Source: CAZUMW01 sp964621615
GTDB lineage: Bacteria > Desulfobacterota > WTBG01 > CAIYCZ01 > CAIRTM01
Length of the DNA stretch: 64,000 nucleotides
Reading direction: 5' to 3'
Assembly (NCBI GenBank): GCA_964621615.1
Contig: CAZUMW010000008.1
Location: forward strand, 66,727-130,726
The notes under the pieces are model-generated. The model did no database searches. It worked only from the letters and a program-made list of their open reading frames with translations, and was not told the origin of the DNA. The translations under genes were made by a program, and so were the position numbers. The stretch's first letter is position 1. Each line of letters begins with the position of its first letter. This document shows positions 34,727 to 42,963 of the stretch, in pieces.

Positions 34727-35707
34727 ATGCACAAAGCACACATAATAGGCACTGGATCAAGCGCTCCCGAAAAAAAGCTTACCAACGCAGATCTTGAGGC
34801 AATTGTTGACACCAATGATGAGTGGATTACGACACGAACCGGCATAAAGGAGCGGCGCATATCATCGAACGGCGAGAGCGCCTCGACGTTTGCCTACCGG
34901 GCAGCGCTCAATGCCCTTGATATGGCCGGTGTGTCAGCCGGCGAACTGGACATGATCATTGTGGCAACGATTACACCTGATATGCTGACCCCGTCGGTCA
35001 GCTGCATTATTCAGCACAAGCTCAAAGCAAAAAAAGCTGCCGCGTTTGATTTATCGGCGGGCTGCACCGGGTTTATCTACGGGCTTTCCCTCGGCGACAA
35101 TCTCATCAAATCGGGAGCCGCTGAAAAAATTCTTGTGATCGGCGTTGAAACGCTTTCTAAAATCACCGACTATGAGGACCGGTCCACCTGCGTGCTGTTC
35201 GGTGACGGTGCCGGCGCGGTTATTCTTTCCCGGGGAAACGGCGATCAGGGCATTCTGTCAACGCACCTGTTTTCCGACGGAGCCTACGGGGAGCTGCTGT
35301 ATGTACCGGGAGGCGGCTCGCGGATTCCGGCAACGCACGAATCGGTAGAAAACCGCGAGCACTACCTGAAAATGGACGGCAACAAGGTGTTCAAAATTGC
35401 AGTGAAATCGCTTGAGGAAGCCGCCGTGACAGCAATCACCCACAACAAGCTGACGGCCGAAGCCGTCGATTTACTCATTTCTCATCAGGCCAACTCCCGC
35501 ATCATACACGCAATAGCAAACCGCTTGGGCATCCCGCCCCATAAAGTGTACAGCAACATCGCAAAATACGGCAACACCTCTGCGGCATCGATTCCGCTGG
35601 CCCTCGATGAGGCAAACCGGCAGAAGCGAATAAAAAAAGGCGATCTGGTATTGCTTGATGCGTTCGGCGCGGGTTTTACATGGGGATCGGCCCTGGTCAA
35701 ATGGTAA
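34727..35707 (+). CDS. fabH: Beta-ketoacyl-[acyl-carrier-protein] synthase III
   Basis: 326 residues. The catalytic triad is present: Cys in DLSAGCTGFIYGL (about 112), His in SHQANSRIIHAIANRL and Asn in YGNTSAASIPLAL. The N-terminal IIGTGSSAPEKKLTN and GIKERRI are typical. It starts fatty acid synthesis by condensing acetyl-CoA (or branched acyl-CoA) with malonyl-ACP. An acyl-CoA dehydrogenase gene follows 30 bp later, instead of the fabD normally found there. Confidence 0.95.
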   Translation: MHKAHIIGTGSSAPEKKLTNADLEAIVDTNDEWITTRTGIKERRISSNGESASTFAYRAALNALDMAGVSAGELDMIIVATITPDMLTPSVSCIIQHKLKAKKAAAFDLSAGCTGFIYGLSLGDNLIKSGAAEKILVIGVETLSKITDYEDRSTCVLFGDGAGAVILSRGNGDQGILSTHLFSDGAYGELLYVPGGGSRIPATHESVENREHYLKMDGNKVFKIAVKSLEEAAVTAITHNKLTAEAVDLLISHQANSRIIHAIANRLGIPPHKVYSNIAKYGNTSAASIPLALDEANRQKRIKKGDLVLLDAFGAGFTWGSALVKW

Positions 35708-35737
35708 CTGAATACTAATCAAGGAGAGGAAGCAGGT

Positions 35738-36904
35738 ATGTTGGATTACAGCTTGAACGAAACGCAGGTGCAAATGATGGAGCTTGCACGCAAAATCGCC
35801 AAAGAGAAGGTTCTGCCGGTGCGTGCGCATCTTGATGAAACCGGCGAGTTTCCCTGGGATATCATGAAGGTTCTGGCAGAGGCGGGCCTGTTCGGCATTT
35901 ATATTCCCGAGGAATACGGCGGCCTCGGGTTCGGGAATTTTGAAAACTGCCTGGTTGTCGAGGAGCTCAGCAAAGTGTGTATCGGGGTGTCTGTGAGCTT
36001 TGCGGCGAGCGGGCTGGGCGCTTACCCGATACTGCTGTTCGGCAGCGACGAGCAGAAAAAGAAATATCTGCCTGACATCGCTGCAGGCACAAAGCTTGCC
36101 GCATTCGGCCTCACCGAGTCAGGCGCAGGCAGCGACGCCGCGGCAATCAGAACCACGGCAAAGAAAAACGGCAGCGCCTACACCCTCGACGGCGTAAAGC
36201 AATGGATTACAAACGGCGGCGAAGCAGAAACCTATTCGGTCATTGCCAAAACCGACAAGTCCAAGGGACCCCGCGGTGCCAGCGCGTTTATCGTGGAAAA
36301 GGAGACAGAGGGGTTTTCCTTCGGGCCGAAAGAAAACAAGCTTGGCATCAGATCTTCAGCAACACGGGAGCTTATCTTTGAAGAGTGCTCCATTCCTGCA
36401 GAAAACCTGCTCGGCAGAGAGGGAATGGGGTTTATTGTTGCGATGAAGACTTTCGACCAGACCCGGCCCGGCATCGCGGCGCAGGCAGTCGGCCTCGCCC
36501 AGGGGGCCCTGAACGAGGCGATCAAATATGCTCATGAGCGCAAAACGTTCGGCAAAGCGATCATCTCTCACCAGGCTGTTCAGCACATGCTTGCCGATAT
36601 GGCCACGCAGGTTGAAGCCGCCCGCGCCCTCACCTACGAATCCGCGCGGTGCTGCGATGCGGGGAGCAAGGATATGGCAAAATATTCCTCAATGGCAAAA
36701 ATGTTCTCAACAGACGTGTGCATGAAGGTAACCGTCGACTCGGTGCAGATCTTCGGCGGATACGGCTACATGAAGGAGTATCCGGTTGAAAAAATGATGC
36801 GGGATGCAAAAATTCTGCAGATTTACGAAGGCACCAACCAGATTCAGCGCAATGTCATCGGCCAGTTTCTCATCAAGGAGGCAGCGGGCAACAAAATTGT
36901 CTGA
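35738..36904 (+). CDS. Acyl-CoA dehydrogenase within the fatty acid synthesis operon
   Basis: 388 residues of the acyl-CoA dehydrogenase family. Features are IYIPEEYGGLGFGNFE, the FAD/substrate-binding AAFGLTESGAGSDAA, KQWITNGG, and the C-terminal QIFGGYGYMKEYPVEKMMRDAKI (in parts) with the catalytic base Glu in IYEGTNQIQRNVIG. It oxidises short- or medium-chain acyl-CoA (or acyl-ACP) to the 2-enoyl form with electron transfer flavoprotein. AGGAGAGG precedes the start. Its place between fabH and fabG is odd, because fabD usually sits there. Confidence 0.93.
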   Translation: MLDYSLNETQVQMMELARKIAKEKVLPVRAHLDETGEFPWDIMKVLAEAGLFGIYIPEEYGGLGFGNFENCLVVEELSKVCIGVSVSFAASGLGAYPILLFGSDEQKKKYLPDIAAGTKLAAFGLTESGAGSDAAAIRTTAKKNGSAYTLDGVKQWITNGGEAETYSVIAKTDKSKGPRGASAFIVEKETEGFSFGPKENKLGIRSSATRELIFEECSIPAENLLGREGMGFIVAMKTFDQTRPGIAAQAVGLAQGALNEAIKYAHERKTFGKAIISHQAVQHMLADMATQVEAARALTYESARCCDAGSKDMAKYSSMAKMFSTDVCMKVTVDSVQIFGGYGYMKEYPVEKMMRDAKILQIYEGTNQIQRNVIGQFLIKEAAGNKIV

Positions 36905-36990
36905 AGCGGCCGTTCGGGCAGCTGACCGGGAGTTTTTTGTTGCACTATAATCGCAGTTGTTATAAATAACAGGAGGCAGGAACCAAGCCC

Positions 36991-37731
36991 ATGAAACTTT
37001 CCAATAAAGCAGCAATCGTTACCGGCGCGGCTCAGGGAATAGGCCGCACCATCGCTCTCAGCCTTGCTGAGTGCGGCGCTGCGGTTGCAATAGCTGACAT
37101 GAACGCAGACGGCCTGCGGGCCGTTGCCGGAGAAATCGAAAAAACCGGGCGCCGTGCTTTACCGGTACCTATGGATGTTACCAGCCTTGAGGACTGCACA
37201 TCTCTTGTCGAGCAAACAGCCAGAGAGCTCGGCAGCGTTGACATACTGGTCAACAATGCAGGGATCACCCGCGACACTGTGCTGCTTCGCATGAAAGAGG
37301 CGCAATGGGATCAGGTTATGCAGGTTAACCTCAAGGGAACGTTTAACTGCACAAAAGCCGTCATACGCCCTATGTTTAAGCAAAAATCGGGGCGCATCAT
37401 TTCTATTTCCTCGGTAACCGGCGCAATGGGCAATGCAGGGCAGTCAAATTACTCGGCATCAAAGGCAGCGGTTATGGGCTTCACCAAAGCGGTGGCGCGG
37501 GAGTATGCCCACTGCGGCATCACGGTGAATGCGGTGGCGCCGGGCTTTATACAAACCGCGATGACCGAGGCGATCCCCGAAAAGGAGCGCAATGCCATGA
37601 TCGCTCAAATTCCGGCTCAAAGGCTCGGAACCCCTGGGGATGTAGCTCATGCTGTCTGCTTTCTTGCGGGCGATCAGGCAGGCTACATAACCGGACAGGT
37701 CATTCATATCAACGGCGGACTGTACATGTAA
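36991..37731 (+). CDS. fabG: 3-oxoacyl-[acyl-carrier-protein] reductase
   Basis: 246 residues of the classical short-chain dehydrogenase family: cofactor motif TGAAQGIGRTIAL (about 12-24), NNAGITRD, catalytic Ser in SISSVTGAMGN, YSASKAAVMGF with Tyr and Lys, and the C-terminal YITGQVIHINGGLYM. It reduces 3-oxoacyl-ACP with NADPH. AGGAGGC precedes the start. The location before acpP and fabF supports FabG over other SDR enzymes. Confidence 0.94.
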   Translation: MKLSNKAAIVTGAAQGIGRTIALSLAECGAAVAIADMNADGLRAVAGEIEKTGRRALPVPMDVTSLEDCTSLVEQTARELGSVDILVNNAGITRDTVLLRMKEAQWDQVMQVNLKGTFNCTKAVIRPMFKQKSGRIISISSVTGAMGNAGQSNYSASKAAVMGFTKAVAREYAHCGITVNAVAPGFIQTAMTEAIPEKERNAMIAQIPAQRLGTPGDVAHAVCFLAGDQAGYITGQVIHINGGLYM

Positions 37732-37798
37732 TGCCGCGGGCATTATGTGTAGAACAAAAATGATAAACAACCACTATTAACTAAAGGAGGCGCACGTC

Positions 37799-38041
37799 AT
37801 GGCAGAGAAATCTGTAGAAGAAATGGTAAAAGACATCATCGTGGAACAGCTGTCGGTAAACGCTGAAGAGGTCGTGCCTGAAGCATCATTTGTTGATGAT
37901 CTGGGTGCAGATTCACTGGACCTGGTTGAGCTTATCATGGTAATGGAGGAAAAATTCGGGCAGGAAATTCCTGATGAAGATGCAGAAAAGCTGCAGACCG
38001 TACAGGATGCAATAACCTACATTAAAGAGCACTCAAACTGA
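37799..38041 (+). CDS. acpP: Acyl carrier protein
   Basis: 80 residues, acidic. The phosphopantetheine attachment serine is in DDLGADSLDLVELIM (about Ser38). The rest (VKDIIVEQLSVNAEEV, EEKFGQEIPDEDAEKLQTV in part) is typical AcpP. It carries growing acyl chains for fatty acid and lipid A synthesis. AAAGGAGGC precedes the ATG. A small hairpin (ATACCC/GGGTAT) lies between it and fabF without a T-run. Confidence 0.97.
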   Translation: MAEKSVEEMVKDIIVEQLSVNAEEVVPEASFVDDLGADSLDLVELIMVMEEKFGQEIPDEDAEKLQTVQDAITYIKEHSN

Positions 38042-38159
38042 TCTGAACAGTTACGCCTGAGATACCCTGCCGCGGGTATACACAAAAGTCACAGCTGTAA
38101 CTATATAGTCAATAGAACTATCTTATTAACTTCTGCAAAGCACGGGGGGAATAGGAGCG

Positions 38160-39407
38160 TTGGAAAAAAAACGGGTTGTCATAACAGGAACCGGGATTAT
38201 TTCTCCCCTGGGTATCGGCCTTGAGGAAAATTTTGATGCTGTATGCCGGGGAAAGTCGGGAATCGGCCCTATCACTAAATTTGATGCTTCGGAATACGCC
38301 TCAAAAATTGCAGGCGAGGTGAAAAATTTCAATCCAGAGGATTATATTGCAGACAAAAAAGAAATCAAAAAAATGGACACCTTCCTGCACTACTCAATTG
38401 CTGCCGGCCAGATGGCCATAAAGCAATCGGGCCTCGACATAAGCGATGAAATTGCAGAGCGCGTTGGGGTGCAGGTCGGCTCCGGCCTCGGCGGGCTGGA
38501 AAGCATAGAAAAATACCACCGCCTGCTCATGGAAAAAGGCCCCAAGAAGATTTCACCGTTTTTTATTCCCATGGTCATCGTAAACCTTGCGCCCGGCCAT
38601 ATTTCGATGTACTTCGGCTGCAAGGGTCCCAACAGCAGCATCGTAACCGCGTGCGCTACCGGCAATCACTCAATCGGCGAAGCGTTTAAAATTATACAGC
38701 GGGGAGATGCCGACGCGATGATCGCCGGCGGCGTTGAGTCAACTATTACGCCCCTTGCCGTCGGGGGCTTCTGCGCGATGAAGGCGCTTTCAACCCGCAA
38801 TGACGAGCCCCAGCGGGCAAGCAGGCCTTTCGAGCGCGACCGCAACGGGTTTATTATCGCTGAAGGCGCGGGCATACTTATGCTCGAAGAGCTCACCATG
38901 GCAAAAAAGCGCGGCGCCAATATCCTTGCCGAAATAGTAGGATTTGCATGCAACGCCGATGCGCATCATATTACAGCCCCCTCCCCCAATGGAGAAGGAG
39001 CTGCCCGGTGCATGCGGCTTGCCCTTAAAGACGCAGAGATCAACCCCGAAGATCTGGATTACATCAACGCGCACGGCACCTCAACAATTGCAAACGATCT
39101 TTCAGAAACGCAGGCAATTAAAGGGGTTTTCGGCGACCAGGCGCGCAAAAAGCCGGTCAGCTCAACAAAATCAATGACCGGGCACCTGCTGGGTGCAGCA
39201 GGGGGCGTCGAAGCGGTATACAGCATTATGGTGCTGAGAAACGGCGTCGTTCCGCCCACTGTTAATTACGAAAACCCCGATCCGGAGTGCAATCTTGATT
39301 ACGTTCCGAATACGGCGCGCGAGATGCCCATCAAATCAGTCATGAGCAACTCGTTCGGCTTCGGGGGAACGAACGCATCGCTGGTTTTTAAAAAATTTGA
39401 AGGATAA
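38160..39407 (+). CDS. fabF: Beta-ketoacyl-[acyl-carrier-protein] synthase II
   Basis: 415 residues from a TTG start (AATAGGAGCG upstream); no nearby ATG fits the conserved N-terminus KKRVVITGTGIISPLG. The catalytic Cys is in VTACATGNHSIGEAF, and the two histidines are in INAHGTST and STKSMTGHLLGAAGG. The C-terminal NSFGFGGTNASLVFKK closes the thiolase fold. It elongates acyl-ACP with malonyl-ACP. The rpiB gene follows after 3 bp. Confidence 0.95.
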   Translation: MEKKRVVITGTGIISPLGIGLEENFDAVCRGKSGIGPITKFDASEYASKIAGEVKNFNPEDYIADKKEIKKMDTFLHYSIAAGQMAIKQSGLDISDEIAERVGVQVGSGLGGLESIEKYHRLLMEKGPKKISPFFIPMVIVNLAPGHISMYFGCKGPNSSIVTACATGNHSIGEAFKIIQRGDADAMIAGGVESTITPLAVGGFCAMKALSTRNDEPQRASRPFERDRNGFIIAEGAGILMLEELTMAKKRGANILAEIVGFACNADAHHITAPSPNGEGAARCMRLALKDAEINPEDLDYINAHGTSTIANDLSETQAIKGVFGDQARKKPVSSTKSMTGHLLGAAGGVEAVYSIMVLRNGVVPPTVNYENPDPECNLDYVPNTAREMPIKSVMSNSFGFGGTNASLVFKKFEG

Positions 39408-39410
39408 TAC

Positions 39411-39872
39411 ATGGTCGCCTCGGTTGCAATCGGCGCTGATCACCGCGGCTACCCGGTAAAAGAAGCGCTCAAAGCGTTTCTGAACCGGCAGGGCATTGCG
39501 GTCACCGATATGGGCACATCCTCTGAGGAGCCGGTCGACTATCCGCAGTTTGCAGCAGCCGTAGCACGGGCGGTTGCCTCCGGCGACTGCGAGCGGGGCA
39601 TTTTGATATGCGGCTCAGGCATAGGCATGAGCGTCGCTGCCAACAAGTTTCAGGGCATACGGGCCGCGCTGTGCCGCGACGTGAACAGCGCCGAAATGAG
39701 CAGGCAGCATAATAATTCCAATATTCTTGTTATGGCTGCTGCACAGGGAGGCGCCGAACAGGCGCAGGCCATAACCTCGGCCTGGATTAAAACACCTTTT
39801 GAAGGAGGGAGGCACCAGAAACGGCTTGATCAAATACGCGCCATAGAACAGGCAAACTTCAGGCAGGAATAG
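39411..39872 (+). CDS. rpiB: Ribose 5-phosphate isomerase B
   Basis: 153 residues. Conserved RpiB segments are IGADHRGYPVKEAL at the N-terminus, VDYPQFAAAVARAV, the active-site ICGSGIGMSVAANKFQGIRAALC (in parts; includes the catalytic-cysteine region) and RQHNNSNILVMAA. It interconverts ribulose and ribose 5-phosphate, which supplies the pentose for riboflavin and nucleotide synthesis encoded just downstream. It is the last gene of the fab operon; the structured intergenic region follows. Confidence 0.92.
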   Translation: MVASVAIGADHRGYPVKEALKAFLNRQGIAVTDMGTSSEEPVDYPQFAAAVARAVASGDCERGILICGSGIGMSVAANKFQGIRAALCRDVNSAEMSRQHNNSNILVMAAAQGGAEQAQAITSAWIKTPFEGGRHQKRLDQIRAIEQANFRQE

Positions 39873-39947
39873 CGTTTTTTCCGGCTGCACACCCGGCAGT
39901 TCGCGTCTCCCCAGGAGTATCAGCCCGCCTCCCTGCGAATTGACCAC

Positions 39948-39969
39948 CCGTCCCGACACGTCGGGGCGG
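39948..39969 (+). other. 9-bp hairpin downstream of rpiB
   Basis: CCGTCCCGA (39948-39956) pairs with TCGGGGCGG (39961-39969) over a CACG tetraloop, with one G-T wobble. No T-run follows, so it is not a simple intrinsic terminator. It may be part of the structured region that follows at 40003-40092. Confidence 0.5.
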
Positions 39970-40002
39970 ATGTACCTTCCTGCTATAGCGGGACTAAAGG
40001 AA

Positions 40003-40092
40003 AAACAAAAACCCCTGAAATGCTCACCAGGGAGATATGGCATTTGTGTGTATGGCACCGACGGTGCATACGAAGGGCGAGGGGTTTTGTTT
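40003..40092 (+). ncRNA. Candidate structured RNA with a three-way junction (riboswitch, small RNA or elaborate terminator)
   Basis: P1: 40003-40016 pairs with 40080-40092 (AAACAAAAACCCCT with AGGGGTTTTGTTT, 13 bp, one bulged A). P2: AAATGC (40018-40023) pairs with GCATTT (40040-40045); its loop contains CTCACCAGGGAG, which can fold further. P3: GTAT and GCACC (40050-40059) pair with GGTGC and ATAC (40063-40071) over a GAC loop, with one bulged G. The 3' half of P1 is G-rich then U-rich, as in a terminator. It lies 60 bp before the dCMP deaminase gene. I matched it to no known riboswitch class. Confidence 0.45.
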
Positions 40093-40151
40093 GCAAAGCG
40101 GACACTTCGTTTCTCCCCGAGTGAGACAACAACCTTTTCCCTCAGACTATT

Positions 40152-40625
40152 ATGCCCCCACATGCTGATCGTCCTGAATGGAATAAATATTTTATGGATA
40201 TCGCCCGCCTGGTGGCCCGGCGGTCAACCTGTATCCGGCGCCGCGTGGGCGCGGTTATCGTAAAGGAAAAGCGTATCCTTGCAACCGGGTATAACGGTGC
40301 GCCCACCGGCCTTGTACATTGCGAGGAAATCGGCTGCCTGCGTGAGCAGACAGCTGTTCCCTCAGGCCAGCGCCATGAGCTGTGCCGCGGCCTGCACGCC
40401 GAGCAAAACGCCATTATACAGGCTGCGTATCACGGCATAAGTATCGCCGGCGCAACGCTTTTCTGCACAACGCTGCCCTGCAGCATCTGCTTTAAAATGC
40501 TTATCAACGCCGGCATTCGGGAAGTGGTCTATGCAGAGGGGTATCCTGATGAATTGTCTCAGCGCCTTCTGCAGGAGACTGAAATCGCCATTACACAATT
40601 CTCCACAGAAAGGGACGATGCATGA
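40152..40625 (+). CDS. dCMP deaminase family protein (ComEB-like)
   Basis: 157 residues. The zinc site is GLHAEQNAI (HAE) plus CTTLPCSICFKML (two cysteines of the PCxxC motif). The N-terminal WNKYFMDIARLVARRSTC and YNGAPTGLVHCEE, with a further cysteine (CLREQ), match the dCMP deaminase/ComEB family, which converts dCMP to dUMP for thymidylate synthesis. It overlaps nrdR by 4 bp. The start ATG has no obvious ribosome-binding site, so translation may depend on upstream RNA structure, or the start may differ. Confidence 0.9.
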   Translation: MPPHADRPEWNKYFMDIARLVARRSTCIRRRVGAVIVKEKRILATGYNGAPTGLVHCEEIGCLREQTAVPSGQRHELCRGLHAEQNAIIQAAYHGISIAGATLFCTTLPCSICFKMLINAGIREVVYAEGYPDELSQRLLQETEIAITQFSTERDDA

Positions 40626-41083
40626 AATGCCCGTATTGCAGCAACCTTGAAGATAAAGTGATTGACTCGCGGATCAGCAAAGACGGCGCCACAATAAGAA
40701 GGCGCAGAGAGTGCCTTGCGTGCCAGAAGCGCTTCACGACGCACGAAAAAATAGAGGACACGCTTCCATCAATCATCAAAAAAGACGGCAGGCGCGAGCC
40801 ATTTGACGGTCAAAAAATCAGGGACGGGCTCACAAAAGCCTGTCAGAAAAGAAATATAAGCATTCAGCAACTCGAGCAGATTGTAGACAATATTGAGCGC
40901 AGCCTTATGGAACAGGGCGTAAAAGAGATCAAAAGCTCCGTTATCGGAGAAAAGATCATGCAGGAGCTTCACAGCCTGGACCAGGTAGCCTATGTGCGCT
41001 TCGCCTCCGTCTACCGGTCGTTCAAAGACATAACGGATTTTATGGAAGAAGTAAAAGCGGTAATAGAGAAAAAAGCGCAATAG
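40622..41083 (+). CDS. nrdR: Transcriptional repressor NrdR
   Basis: 153 residues. An N-terminal zinc ribbon (MKCPYCSNLEDKVIDSR with C3 and C6, then RRRRECLACQKRFTTHEKI with two more cysteines) is followed by an ATP-cone (about 49-139, IIKKDGRREPFDGQKI, VAYVRFASVYRSFKD). It binds NrdR boxes and represses ribonucleotide reductase genes according to ATP/dATP levels. Its start overlaps the dCMP deaminase stop (ATGA), linking two nucleotide-metabolism genes. No NrdR box was noticed here. Confidence 0.96.
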   Translation: MKCPYCSNLEDKVIDSRISKDGATIRRRRECLACQKRFTTHEKIEDTLPSIIKKDGRREPFDGQKIRDGLTKACQKRNISIQQLEQIVDNIERSLMEQGVKEIKSSVIGEKIMQELHSLDQVAYVRFASVYRSFKDITDFMEEVKAVIEKKAQ

Positions 41084-41152
41084 CATTTCGCCTTCTTTTA
41101 TATATACTATATTTCCCGGCAAACGTATGAACTTCCTGCTCGGCTTTATCAC

Positions 41153-42301
41153 ATGAGAGACGCCACCAGAGAAACCTTCATGAAAGCCGCCCTTCGCCTG
41201 GCCCGAAAGGGTGCCGGCCGGGTGAGCCCGAATCCGATGGTCGGCGCGGTACTGATTAAAAAGGGCGCTGTCGTGGGCAAGGGCTTTCATCGCTATTTCG
41301 GCGGGCCGCATGCAGAAGTGAACGCCATCGCAGATGCCGGACCCGCTGCGCGCGGCGCCGACCTGTATCTTAATCTGGAGCCCTGCTGCCACACCGGAAA
41401 AACTCCGCCATGCGTCGATCTGATCATACAGCACGGCATACGGCGGGTATTCGTCGGAATGGTAGATCCCAATCCGGCGGTGAGGGGCAAAGGCATAGCC
41501 AAGCTCAAAAAAAACGGCATCCATGTGGAAGCAGGAATTCTCGAAAAAGACTGCGCTCAGCTAAACGAGGCGTTTATTAAATATATAACAGAGGGTTTGC
41601 CCTTCACGATCATGAAGGCCGCGGCAAGCCTCGACGGCAGGCTGGCAACCCGCACCGGTGATTCGCGATGGATCACCAGCGAGGCCTCCAGAAAACATGC
41701 GCACCGGATGCGCGCCCGTGTCGATGCCGTAATGGTCGGCGCCGGGACTGTGCTTGCCGACGACCCCGAGCTGACCGTGCGCATGGGTGTTGCAGCACAG
41801 CGACACCCCGCACGCATCGTCGTTGACGATGGGCTGCGCATTTCGCCGAAGCACCGCCTGCTGAGCCCGGACGCCCCGTCGCCTGTCATTATCGCTACCG
41901 CAGAGGGCCGTGAGCAGTCAAAAAAAGCAGGCGCACTCCGCCGCTGCGGGGCACAGATTATCGGCATACCCTGCCGGGGGAAAAAGCTCGACCTGATTGT
42001 GCTGTTTAAAAAGCTCGCCGGATCCGGAATCGCATCCATACTCCTTGAGGGAGGAGGAGCGCTGCATGCCTCAGCGCTTGAAAGCGGGCTTGTGGATAAA
42101 ATAATGATTTTTTACGCGCCACGGATTATCGGCGGGGAAAAAGCAATCCCGATGGTCGCCGGCTGCGGTTCCGACACGGTGCACAACGCCATTGCCGTGC
42201 ATGATCTGACAGCAAAGCGCATCGGCGCCGATATCCTGCTCCAGGGCTACATCCGCCGCACGGCGTCACTCGCAGGGGGAGCCGAATGTTTACCGGTTTG
42301 A
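41153..42301 (+). CDS. ribD: Bifunctional pyrimidine deaminase/reductase of riboflavin synthesis
   Basis: 382 residues. The N-terminal deaminase domain (about 1-150) has GRVSPNPMVGAVLI, the zinc motif GGPHAEVNAI and LEPCCHTGKTPPCVD. The C-terminal reductase domain (about 150-370) has KAAASLDGRLATRTGDSRWI (in parts), DAVMVGAGTVLADDP and LLEGGGALHASAL. It performs the second and third steps of riboflavin synthesis. No FMN riboswitch is present in the 69-bp gap before it. It overlaps ribE by 16 bp. Confidence 0.95.
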   Translation: MRDATRETFMKAALRLARKGAGRVSPNPMVGAVLIKKGAVVGKGFHRYFGGPHAEVNAIADAGPAARGADLYLNLEPCCHTGKTPPCVDLIIQHGIRRVFVGMVDPNPAVRGKGIAKLKKNGIHVEAGILEKDCAQLNEAFIKYITEGLPFTIMKAAASLDGRLATRTGDSRWITSEASRKHAHRMRARVDAVMVGAGTVLADDPELTVRMGVAAQRHPARIVVDDGLRISPKHRLLSPDAPSPVIIATAEGREQSKKAGALRRCGAQIIGIPCRGKKLDLIVLFKKLAGSGIASILLEGGGALHASALESGLVDKIMIFYAPRIIGGEKAIPMVAGCGSDTVHNAIAVHDLTAKRIGADILLQGYIRRTASLAGGAECLPV

Positions 42302-42930
42302 TAGAGGATATCGGCACAATTGCAGCTTCAGCAGCACAGGGGGACGGGCTGCGCCTTTCAATCTCCTGTGCAATACCGCCGGAGGAGATCGCAACCGGAG
42401 ACAGCATCGCCGTTGACGGCGTATGCCTGACCGTGACCGGCTTTTTCCGCAGCGGCATTACCATGGACGTTTCCCCGGAAAGCATAAAGCGCACGACGCT
42501 CGGCAGGAAAAAGGCGGGCGGCCGCGTAAATCTCGAGCGCGCCCTGCGCCTGTCCGACCGCCTCGGCGGCCATCTGGTCAGCGGCCACATTGATGACATG
42601 GCTGCCGTGTCATCAATAGTCAGGTCGGGCTCATTTATACAAATGGACTTTACAGCCCCTGAAAATATCTTAAAATATATTATTGAAAAAGGCTCTGTCG
42701 CCATAGACGGAATCAGCCTGACGGTCAACGGGTGTTCCTCACGCGGCTTTCATGTTATGATTATTCCGCAGACCATTTCCGGCACCACCCTTCAGGACAG
42801 AAAAACCGGAGATGCCGTAAACATCGAAACCGATCTGATCGGGAAATATGTGGAAAAGCTCTGCGGGGGGAGCCGGGAGACCAAAGAGCCAATAACGCGT
42901 GAAACACTTGAAAAATACGGCTTTATATAA
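42286..42930 (+). CDS. ribE: Riboflavin synthase alpha chain
   Basis: 214 residues with the two lumazine-binding repeats: MFTGLIEDIGTIAAS, DSIAVDGVCLTVTGFF and LGGHLVSGHIDDMAAV; then VAIDGISLTVNGC and the second-half TISGTTLQDRKTGDAVNIETDLIGKYVEKL (in parts). It forms riboflavin from two molecules of dimethylribityllumazine as a trimer. It begins inside the last 16 bases of ribD, so translation is coupled. Confidence 0.95.
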   Translation: MFTGLIEDIGTIAASAAQGDGLRLSISCAIPPEEIATGDSIAVDGVCLTVTGFFRSGITMDVSPESIKRTTLGRKKAGGRVNLERALRLSDRLGGHLVSGHIDDMAAVSSIVRSGSFIQMDFTAPENILKYIIEKGSVAIDGISLTVNGCSSRGFHVMIIPQTISGTTLQDRKTGDAVNIETDLIGKYVEKLCGGSRETKEPITRETLEKYGFI

Positions 42931-42963
42931 CCGATCACCTCATAAAAGAATTTGGAGTCGACA

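Noticed and set aside
39615..40163. 182-codon ORF on the minus strand over rpiB and the intergenic gap
   Set aside because: It is the shadow of rpiB and runs through the hairpins; no start signal.
41084..41152. FMN riboswitch before ribD
   Set aside because: The 69-bp gap is too short and has none of the conserved FMN-element sequences.
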